DNA of 7,273 nt from Clostridiales bacterium (GTDB lineage: Bacteria; Bacillota; Clostridia; Lachnospirales; WQUN01), in NCBI GenBank assembly GCA_031271275.1, contig JAISWA010000105.1:1-7273 (forward strand). Reading direction: 5' to 3'. The position numbers and the translations under genes are program-made. Under the pieces are notes generated by a model, which was not told the origin of the DNA, did not search any database, and saw nothing but the letters and a program-made list of their open reading frames with translations. Positions 1 through 5,921 of this stretch are shown here, one piece after another. Every line of letters begins with the position of its first letter. The first letter of the stretch is position 1.

Positions 1-761
1 AAATCGTCAATATCAATATGGAAATTACCCGCGAAGCGTTCCTCGACCATAAACGCGTAAACATGTTGGGCGATTCGCCGGAAGTTTACGAGAAATTCCG
101 CGACAAAAACGTGCGCGATGTGATTGACGAAACCCTTAAATGCGTGGACAGCTGCTTAGAAGCCGGCGGCATTACCGAAAGCGATATTGACGAGGTTTTC
201 CTGGTGGGGGGCAGCTCGTCTATTTTGCTGGTGGGTGAAAAGATAACGGAGCGCTTCAAAAAAGAGCCTTTTAAATCCCGCATAAGCCCGGCGCTGAGTA
301 TTTCGCAAGGCGCGGCGCATTACTGCAACATGATTATGATGCCCACCGTGCGCGGCCCGGTCGTGCATGAAAAGACCGTCCATCCCCTGGGGCTTGAGAT
401 TGCGGGGCGGCGTTTCATGCAAATCGTATCCTCCGGGCAGGACATTCCCAAGGAAGGGCTTACCGTGGACGCGGAAGAACTGCTTACCACCAACTTTGAC
501 AATGTCACCAGTATGGCTATCGTGGTATACGAAAATACCGTTCCCAAAGACAAGGCGAAGACGCAGTATGTCAACCAGGACGGCATGAAGCGGCTCGCGG
601 GAACGTCCCTGCGCGGGATTCCGCAAGGCCCCCGGGGGCAGGAGAAAGTGAAAGTCATCTTCAACGTGGGGCAGGATAATATCCTGCGCGTGACCGCGCG
701 CAGCATGTCCCTGGACGGCGTGGTGACGGAGCTCGCGGTGGACGATTTGTACAATGAGTAG
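1..761 (+). CDS. Hsp70/DnaK-family chaperone, lid-less, 5' end outside window
   Basis: This is the C-terminal 252 residues of an Hsp70-family protein. The frame is open from base 3, and the first ATG in it (18) lies inside a conserved Hsp70 segment (INMEITREAF), so it is not the start. Visible parts are the end of the nucleotide-binding domain, including the adenosine-binding loop FLVGGSSS (about 198-221) and the SQGAA helix start (about 303-317), followed by a substrate-binding beta domain from about 363 to 740. That domain carries a PLGLEIAG strand and GIPQGPRG followed by VKVIFNVGQDNILRVTA, the counterparts of DnaK GIPPAPRG and IEVTFDIDANGILNVSA. The protein ends about 15 residues later (LAVDDLYNE), so the helical SBD-alpha lid is absent. 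The ATPase N-terminal motifs lie outside the window, so catalytic competence cannot be judged. A cytoplasmic client-binding chaperone is likely. It is followed 51 bases later by the GrpE-tailed gene. Confidence 0.9.
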   Translation, partial: IVNINMEITREAFLDHKRVNMLGDSPEVYEKFRDKNVRDVIDETLKCVDSCLEAGGITESDIDEVFLVGGSSSILLVGEKITERFKKEPFKSRISPALSISQGAAHYCNMIMMPTVRGPVVHEKTVHPLGLEIAGRRFMQIVSSGQDIPKEGLTVDAEELLTTNFDNVTSMAIVVYENTVPKDKAKTQYVNQDGMKRLAGTSLRGIPQGPRGQEKVKVIFNVGQDNILRVTARSMSLDGVVTELAVDDLYNE

Positions 762-785
762 CGGCAGACTCGCATTTTAACGCTT

Positions 786-791
786 TATAAT
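786..791 (+). promoter_or_regulatory. Possible -10 element (TATAAT) between gene 1 and gene 2
   Basis: A perfect TATAAT lies in the only gap over 35 bases in the window, 22 bases before the ATG of the next gene. A start site a few bases downstream would leave a short leader that still contains the ribosome binding site. No TTGACA-like -35 is present at 16-18 bases spacing (the region reads GCAGAC), and there is no TGn extension. If real, it is a weak or activator-dependent internal promoter. The match could also be chance in an AT-rich gap. Confidence 0.3.
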
Positions 792-801
792 AATGTAACA
801 T

Positions 802-806
802 AGGGG
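802..806 (+). promoter_or_regulatory. Ribosome binding site of the GrpE-tailed gene
   Basis: AGGGG sits 6 bases before ATG 813. In-frame stop codons at 801-803 and 807-809 lie directly upstream, so translation in this frame cannot begin earlier. This fixes the start at 813. Confidence 0.75.
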
Positions 807-812
807 TAGGAC

Positions 813-2696
813 ATGGCGGCAAAGCAAAAGCGGATCAATCGCCTGGCTCGCGAGGACGAACGGCGGCACCTTTGGGAAAGTTGGGAAGGCTTGATCTCCG
901 GCGTGGACGGGTACGCGCTCAAGCAATCCGTGAGGCTGTTCGACGCGTACTGCGACGCCGTTTGCACAATGATTGTGCGGGACGCGGCGAAGCTGTCCAA
1001 ACTGGACAGCCAAGACGAATATGCCTTCACGGAATGCGTCGAATTGTACGGCGCGTACCGCCGGACGTTGGAAGCCTATGAAAATCGCCGCGAGGCGTTA
1101 TCGCCGGAGGTCAACCGGCTGATGGAAGGCATAGGCTCCGTGCTGTCGTCGCGGATAAAGCAGTTTGACGACGCGGTGGGCGCGGACGAAAACGCCGATC
1201 CCGTTAAAACGGAAAAACAAACCGTCTATGACAAAGCCACCTCCTACGCCGCCCGCCGCATAGACGAGCATTTCGACGAGTATGTTTCCCAACATTTTTC
1301 CGAGTGCAAAACCCGGTTCCGGCAAGCTTTCCTCGGGAATTTGACGCCGGATATGCTTTCCGTAATGGAAGCGCTTGACTTCCTGCGGGACTCGTCACTC
1401 AGTTTTTGCCAACGGGGGTTTTACGGGTTTTACTTGGACGGTTTGCGCTTTTGCCTTGCTAACCTCGACGATTTGCATCAGCGGGCCGCCGCGCGGTTTT
1501 ATTTCGATTTGGCGGAAGATGAGTGGAACGTTTCCAACGATATGATGAAGGTTCAGGTTGCCGCCATAGAAGATGCCGCCGGGCGCGCGCCTGACGACAA
1601 TTCCGACCAATCCACTGTACAGGAAATCCTCTCGCCGCTCAGGGAAGGGTATCAGCGTTTCAGCAAGGCGCTGCTTTTGACAAGGCAGGCGTTGAAAGAC
1701 GCGGAAAGTATGCCGCGCGAACCGTACCTTTCCTATGAGATATTCGGGCGGGAACTTGCCGCGGCGTGCGACGGGCACAAGTTGGAAGCCGCCGCCGGCG
1801 CGCAGTTGTTTTTTACCGGAAGCGGCGAAAAAAAGGCGGCTTTTATTTCCGCGTTGGACAGGGAAACGGACGCGTTGTTTGATCAAATCCGCTCCGGGTT
1901 TCTCAAGACGGCTTACCGTTTCCAACGCGCCATTAGCGACGAGGAATTTTTATCGGAAGAAATGATCGATATGTTTGAGCGTTTGCGCCGCGATTTGCCG
2001 CCGGAAGGCGAATTGCCCCCGGAAGCCGCCGCGGAAATGGAAATCCTGCGGGGGATAACCGAAACCGTAGAGATTAAAATCGAGAGCTTAAAGGACAGCC
2101 GCGCTCTTTTCGCCGGGGACGGGAAAAGGCGTGTGGGCGAGTTTGCCGCAGGCTTAAAGGAAACCGGCTACGACAGCGAGCTTGACGCTTACAACATCGT
2201 GCTCGACGAATGGGCAGCCCGTATGCCCAACGCCGAATACGGCGATATGGCGGCTTTTTTTGAGTCGTGCTTAGAACTTGGCGTTTTTATCGAGTTAAAA
2301 AATTATTACGAGAAACGGGAAAATGAATATCAGTCCAAAATAGATAAAGCCGTGCTGAATTATAAAAAAGATACGCTGCTGTATGAGATCAACACCTATG
2401 AGGAAATATTGAATTACAGCGTTTCGCGGCTGCGGGAATCGGCGTATGAGCCGGTGGCGCGCGCGGTGAAATTATTGGACGAAACGCAGGCTTCTCTCGA
2501 AATGCTGCTGAAGAAAAACAATATCCGCCCCATCCGCCCGGAACCCCGCGAAATGTTTAACGGTAAGGAACACGAGGTGCTTATTGCCGAAAAACAGGAC
2601 GGTTACAACAAGGGCGAAATCATCAAGGTGCTTGCAAGCGGGTATAAATACAAAGACACCGTCGTGCTTAGAGCCAATGTAATAGCGGCAAAATAA
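813..2696 (+). CDS. Large protein of unknown function with C-terminal GrpE-like domain (putative nucleotide exchange factor)
   Basis: This is a 627-residue protein, about three times the length of ordinary GrpE (roughly 180-210). Residues 1 to about 510 are rich in charged residues, Ala, Leu and aromatics and look mostly alpha-helical. I recognise no domain there, and there is no signal peptide, transmembrane stretch or J-domain HPD. The last ~110 residues read like GrpE: a helical stretch, then SLEMLLKKNNIRPIRP (compare GrpE helices ending KHGVEPI-P), then MFNGKEHEVL (581-590, the FDPNxHEAV position) and KGEIIKVLASGYKYKDTVV (600-618, the GTV-VLQ-GYKLKDRVIRPA beta-domain signature). GrpE triggers ADP release from Hsp70 through this beta domain, so the protein is probably a dedicated exchange factor for the adjoining Hsp70s, with the N-terminal part acting as dimerisation, adaptor or client module (inference). 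Its stop overlaps the ribosome binding site of the next gene, 8 bases away. Confidence 0.85.
   Translation: MAAKQKRINRLAREDERRHLWESWEGLISGVDGYALKQSVRLFDAYCDAVCTMIVRDAAKLSKLDSQDEYAFTECVELYGAYRRTLEAYENRREALSPEVNRLMEGIGSVLSSRIKQFDDAVGADENADPVKTEKQTVYDKATSYAARRIDEHFDEYVSQHFSECKTRFRQAFLGNLTPDMLSVMEALDFLRDSSLSFCQRGFYGFYLDGLRFCLANLDDLHQRAAARFYFDLAEDEWNVSNDMMKVQVAAIEDAAGRAPDDNSDQSTVQEILSPLREGYQRFSKALLLTRQALKDAESMPREPYLSYEIFGRELAAACDGHKLEAAAGAQLFFTGSGEKKAAFISALDRETDALFDQIRSGFLKTAYRFQRAISDEEFLSEEMIDMFERLRRDLPPEGELPPEAAAEMEILRGITETVEIKIESLKDSRALFAGDGKRRVGEFAAGLKETGYDSELDAYNIVLDEWAARMPNAEYGDMAAFFESCLELGVFIELKNYYEKRENEYQSKIDKAVLNYKKDTLLYEINTYEEILNYSVSRLRESAYEPVARAVKLLDETQASLEMLLKKNNIRPIRPEPREMFNGKEHEVLIAEKQDGYNKGEIIKVLASGYKYKDTVVLRANVIAAK
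2355..2693 (+). other. GrpE-like domain within the 627-residue protein
   Basis: Approximate domain span, residues 515-627. It comprises a predicted long helix (KAVLNYKKDTLLYEINTYEE and following), a short helical bundle ending in NNIRPIRP, and a small beta domain with HEVL (587-590) and SGYKYKDTVVLRANV (609-623). The HE pair, the GY-K-KD turn and the V-R-A-V end are the positions most conserved in GrpE. The N-terminal limit is a guess. The assignment is by eye, without a profile search. Confidence 0.72.
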
Positions 2697-2700
2697 GGAG
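2694..2700 (+). promoter_or_regulatory. Ribosome binding site overlapping the upstream stop codon
   Basis: TAAGGAG contains both the TAA stop of the GrpE-tailed gene (2694-2696) and a strong Shine-Dalgarno, 4 bases before ATG 2705. This arrangement suggests translational coupling of the exchange-factor gene and the pseudo-Hsp70 gene, and so co-expression at a linked ratio. Confidence 0.75.
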
Positions 2701-2704
2701 CCCT

Positions 2705-4252
2705 ATGAACTGGAAGCGTTACAAGTCCCTGCCGGCTGAGCAGAAGCGGAACGAAATCTACTATATCCTCGGGTTGGATATCGGCAACGATTCTTCCGGC
2801 ATCGCCTTTTACAATTTCTCTGTGGGCGCACCGGAAGTGATTGATTTAAGCGGCGGGTACGGCAGGCCGTCCGTACCCACGGTGATGCAGTACATCCCCG
2901 AGACGAAGGAATGGGTCTTTGGCGAATACGCGATTTTAAACCGGGGCTCGGGTACCGAAATCACGTTGAGCGCGCTGATGGCGCGGCTCGGCAGCCATGA
3001 ATATGTGGAGATCGACCGTCGGCCCATGAGCGTGGTTTCCGTCATCGCGCTGTTCATAAAGGAGCTTATCGGGAATGTGCGCAATATCAACCCCAAGGCG
3101 GAAATTGCCGGCATTGTGGTAGCGGTGCCCAGTTATTTCAGCGAGCAGGCGCGGGAGGAATATATCCGCGCGTTTAAACTTGCCGGATATGAAAAAGAGT
3201 TAATCGCGCTCGTTTCCGACCGGGAATGCGTGTTCGCCCACTATTACGCGACGCATACCCCAAGGGAGGAACACACGCTGTTCATCGACTACGGCAGCCG
3301 CGAAGTGCGCGGCGGGCTGTACCATGTGGTGCCGAGCGGGCGGGAGATTGCCATAAAAAGCATGTCGTCGCTGTTTGACGAAAGCATCGCCACGGCAAAA
3401 GTGAACGAAAGCATTCGGGAACTTTTTTTAGATTTTTATATAGAGAACACAGGCGAGAACCCTGCCTCGGCGGAAATGATTAACGCGTTCGCGTATCAGC
3501 ACAAAGATATTTTGTTTCAAAAGAATATCCGCTCCAAGCCGGTGAAATTGTATTTCAATTTCGCGTACCCGCCCTTTCAGCAGACCGTTAAACACGCGCA
3601 TATCGAAGCGTTGACCGCGCCGTACCTCAACCGCTTCCACCAGTTTGCGCGGGAAGTGATGGAAAAGAATTTATACGGGGTTCAGGAGCTTACCTTCAGC
3701 GATATCAGTAACGTAATTTGCGCGGGCGGCGGCTTTGAAATGCTTTGGACGCGGGAAGCGGTCGCCCATTTGTTTAAGCACGCGCAGGTGCAGTTTTACA
3801 AAAACACGAAGATTGTGGCGGCGGAAGGGGCTGCGCTATCTGCCGCCATGCTGTTGGGCGCGGCGGAAGGGTATAAGATTGTTTTAGAGGACCGCCACCA
3901 ATTGAGTTCGGATATCGGACTGGTTTCCGGTAAGGACCATTTCCTTCCGCTGGTGGAGCGCAACGCGTTCTGGTGGCAGAACCACCCGGTCAGGCTCATA
4001 CTGGTTAAGGATGAAATAAAGGGCGGAATGACGCTGACCATGGCGTCCCGCTCGGTGGACGGGGATATTACGCCCCTTGGGAATGTGCTGTTGGACAACC
4101 TGCCCGCCCGGCCAAAGGGCGTGACCCGGCTTGGCGCGCAGGTTTCCTTTTCGTCCAACACCGATTTAACGGCGAGGTTTACCGACCTGGGCTTCGGGGA
4201 AATGTTCCCGGGGGTCGATTATGAGCGGGCGGTTAGTTTTAATTTGGCATAG
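2705..4252 (+). CDS. Degenerate Hsp70-family protein (probable pseudo-ATPase chaperone)
   Basis: This 515-residue protein has the Hsp70 fold order but altered catalytic motifs. The phosphate-1 loop reads GLDIGNDSSG (23-32) instead of GIDLGTTNS. The catalytic Lys of the IKR motif is Met92. The conserved Glu before Pro is Asp172-Arg173. The phosphate-2 loop DLGGGTFD is DYGSREVR (195-202), replacing the catalytic Thr with Glu200. The GGxxxD motif is lost (SSLFDES). The adenosine loop is kept as CAGGGFEM (339-346), so nucleotide binding may persist without hydrolysis. A short substrate-binding beta domain follows (about 402-500, including NLPARPKG), then a DLGFGEMFP tail motif, with no helical lid. 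The start is supported by the ribosome binding site and by an N-terminal MNWxxYK shared with the next gene, its closest relative in the window. The reading frame is intact and full-length, so this looks like a pseudoenzyme rather than a pseudogene. A regulatory or co-chaperone role for a neighbouring Hsp70 is inferred. Confidence 0.87.
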   Translation: MNWKRYKSLPAEQKRNEIYYILGLDIGNDSSGIAFYNFSVGAPEVIDLSGGYGRPSVPTVMQYIPETKEWVFGEYAILNRGSGTEITLSALMARLGSHEYVEIDRRPMSVVSVIALFIKELIGNVRNINPKAEIAGIVVAVPSYFSEQAREEYIRAFKLAGYEKELIALVSDRECVFAHYYATHTPREEHTLFIDYGSREVRGGLYHVVPSGREIAIKSMSSLFDESIATAKVNESIRELFLDFYIENTGENPASAEMINAFAYQHKDILFQKNIRSKPVKLYFNFAYPPFQQTVKHAHIEALTAPYLNRFHQFAREVMEKNLYGVQELTFSDISNVICAGGGFEMLWTREAVAHLFKHAQVQFYKNTKIVAAEGAALSAAMLLGAAEGYKIVLEDRHQLSSDIGLVSGKDHFLPLVERNAFWWQNHPVRLILVKDEIKGGMTLTMASRSVDGDITPLGNVLLDNLPARPKGVTRLGAQVSFSSNTDLTARFTDLGFGEMFPGVDYERAVSFNLA

Positions 4253-4274
4253 AACCGTAGGTATAGATTCGAAA

Positions 4275-4278
4275 GGGG
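4275..4278 (+). promoter_or_regulatory. Ribosome binding site supporting a GTG start
   Basis: GGGG within AAAGGGGAA lies 6 bases before GTG 4285. An in-frame TAG at 4264-4266 and the absence of any ATG between it and 4285 rule out an earlier ATG start. The first internal Met would be residue 82, which would delete the phosphate-1 loop. GTG is therefore the start, and it gives MNWEEYK, matching the N-terminus of the preceding gene. Confidence 0.75.
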
Positions 4279-4284
4279 AACGCC

Positions 4285-5907
4285 GTGAACTGGGAAGAAT
4301 ATAAAAAGCAAATTGAGGAAAAAGGCTGCCAGGAGGATTGGTACATCCTCGGTATCGACCTGGGCACCACCAACTCCGTCATCAGCTATTGGGACAATAA
4401 CAACCGCCGCCCCGAGCCTATCGATATCTCCAACGGTTTCGGCAAGATTCCGCTGCCTTCGGTGGTACAGTTCCGGCAGGAGGACGGCGCGGCGGAATGG
4501 GTGGTGGGGGAAGAAGCGTACCGCTCCATGAAGATTTATCCCGAAACCACCATCCGTTCCATCAAACGCAAGATGGGCACGAACGAAACGGTAACCCTTG
4601 GCGGCGTCCCCTATCTTCCGGAAGAAATCGCGGCGAAAGTTTTGCAGGAACTGGTCAGCCACGCCCAAAGCCTTAACCCCAAAGCGGAAATCGCCGGGCT
4701 TGTGGTTTCCGTACCCTACGACTTCGACGACGCCGCCAAAAAAGCCACCATGCGCGCCTGTGAAATTGCCGGGCTTTCCGACAAACTCATCTGCCTGATA
4801 GAGGAGCCGAAGGCGGCGGCGCTCGCTTATAACTTCCGCCACCAGTTGAGCAAGGGCGAGAAAATAATGGTGTTCGACTTTGGCGGCGGTACGTTGGATA
4901 TTACGCTGTTCCATGTAATCGAGCGGGACGATGCCCGCATAAAATTGCAGGTTATAAGCGAAGGCGGCGAGGCGTACCACGGGGGCGACAATATAGACGC
5001 CGCGCTGTTGGATATTTGCTTCGAGCATATCAAAAACAGGACGGGTCAGGAGCAGCAAGACGTGGCGATCGAAAACCAGGTGGAGCTTGTCGTTCGCGCG
5101 AGGGAGGCGAAGGAACGGCTTTCCGGGGTAAAGAGCTTCCGCATCCCGTTTACTTTTTGCATACCGCCCTTTGTGGAGCAAATTACCCGGGAGCAATTCC
5201 ACACGCTGATCAAACCTTTCATCGATAAAACCCGTAAGCTAGTGTTGAAGGCTTTGCGCGAGACTTACACCGGCGGGCTGCTCGCGAACGACATCGACCG
5301 CGTGCTGCTTGAGGGCGGCTCGTCGCAGATGCCGTGGGTCAAGGAGATGCTGTTGGACATTTTTAACGACGAAAATAAAATTTACACTTCCGAACGCCCG
5401 GCGTTGGATATTTCCCTTGGCGCGACGTATTACGCCGCCATGAAGATGGGGCTGCTTTCCCAACCGGACATGGAGTCGGAAAAACTGACCGTGGAGTTTG
5501 AAGTCACCGTGCCCCACGACATCGGTTTGGAAATTGACAACGGCGCGCGCAAAAATTTCTTCACCATGATACGCCGGGGAACGTCTTACGCGTTGGCGAA
5601 AAAGAGCCATGTGTTCACGCTTTCCGGTTCGCAGCCGGGCGACATGACGGAGTTTGACCTTAGGATGTTGGAGCGTATTCATCAGGACGACCCGTTCGAG
5701 GAATGTAAGCTGATAGGCGAGGTGTCCATCACCGGCCTGCCGGAGCGCCCAAGCGGGAAGACGAAACTTAAAATCACGCTGATGGTCGAGGAGGAAGGCG
5801 GCTTGGTCAAGGGCAGCGTGGAGGACATGGGGTTCGGGGACGAATACCCGCCGGAGGGTTTTAAAGAAGACTTTGACCCGGCGAGGTTTAAAAAAGTGAT
5901 TATCTGA
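4285..5907 (+). CDS. Hsp70-family molecular chaperone, intact ATPase, lid-less
   Basis: This 540-residue Hsp70-family protein starts at GTG. A 20-residue N-terminal extension (MNWEEYKK...) precedes a complete ATPase domain: phosphate-1 loop GIDLGTTNS (23-31), catalytic Lys94 in SIKRKMG, EEPKAAALAY with Glu174, phosphate-2 loop DFGGGTLD (198-205) with Thr203, GGDNID for the GGxxxD motif, and adenosine loop LEGGSSQMP (342-350). The substrate-binding beta domain spans about 405-510 (PHDIGLEI, then TGLPERPSGKTKLKIT at 483-498). The protein ends with DMGFGDEYP (514-522) and a short basic tail. There is no C-terminal helical lid and no EEVD-like motif. It is about 100 residues shorter than DnaK (about 610-640). 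It should bind and hydrolyse ATP, and probably needs the GrpE-tailed protein or another factor for nucleotide exchange (inference). It sits between the degenerate paralogue and another DnaK-like gene, with gaps of 32 and 14 bases. It is unlikely to be the housekeeping dnaK. Confidence 0.93.
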   Translation: MNWEEYKKQIEEKGCQEDWYILGIDLGTTNSVISYWDNNNRRPEPIDISNGFGKIPLPSVVQFRQEDGAAEWVVGEEAYRSMKIYPETTIRSIKRKMGTNETVTLGGVPYLPEEIAAKVLQELVSHAQSLNPKAEIAGLVVSVPYDFDDAAKKATMRACEIAGLSDKLICLIEEPKAAALAYNFRHQLSKGEKIMVFDFGGGTLDITLFHVIERDDARIKLQVISEGGEAYHGGDNIDAALLDICFEHIKNRTGQEQQDVAIENQVELVVRAREAKERLSGVKSFRIPFTFCIPPFVEQITREQFHTLIKPFIDKTRKLVLKALRETYTGGLLANDIDRVLLEGGSSQMPWVKEMLLDIFNDENKIYTSERPALDISLGATYYAAMKMGLLSQPDMESEKLTVEFEVTVPHDIGLEIDNGARKNFFTMIRRGTSYALAKKSHVFTLSGSQPGDMTEFDLRMLERIHQDDPFEECKLIGEVSITGLPERPSGKTKLKITLMVEEEGGLVKGSVEDMGFGDEYPPEGFKEDFDPARFKKVII

Positions 5908-5909
5908 TT

Positions 5910-5914
5910 GGAGG
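5910..5914 (+). promoter_or_regulatory. Ribosome binding site of the downstream DnaK-like gene
   Basis: GGAGG lies 7 bases before ATG 5922. An in-frame TAA at 5916-5918 blocks any earlier start, so the start at 5922 is secure. Confidence 0.8.
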
Positions 5915-5921
5915 TTAACGT

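Noticed and set aside
18..20. ATG as start of the first Hsp70 gene
   Set aside because: It lies inside the conserved INMEITREAF segment, and the frame is open to the window edge. It is an internal methionine of a truncated gene.
156..626. 156-codon minus-strand open frame opposite the first Hsp70 fragment
   Set aside because: The sense strand encodes clear Hsp70 NBD and SBD motifs throughout. The antisense product is unrecognisable.
1395..1925. 176-codon minus-strand open frame within the GrpE-tailed gene
   Set aside because: It has no recognisable domain, and the sense frame is continuous for 627 codons with a good ribosome binding site.
2705..4252. Reading the degenerate Hsp70 as a decaying pseudogene
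   Set aside because: There is no internal stop or frameshift. The ribosome binding site, adenosine loop, beta domain and tail motif are kept, and codon use resembles the neighbours.
4253..4284. Terminator between the two paralogous Hsp70 genes
   Set aside because: No inverted repeat followed by a T run is visible in these 32 bases, and the ribosome binding site occupies part of them.
4219..5202. 327-codon open frame on the minus strand across the start of the intact Hsp70 gene
   Set aside because: It is antisense to strongly conserved Hsp70 sequence, has no recognisable product and spans a gene boundary. Long antisense frames are a known by-product of hsp70 codon use in GC-rich genes.
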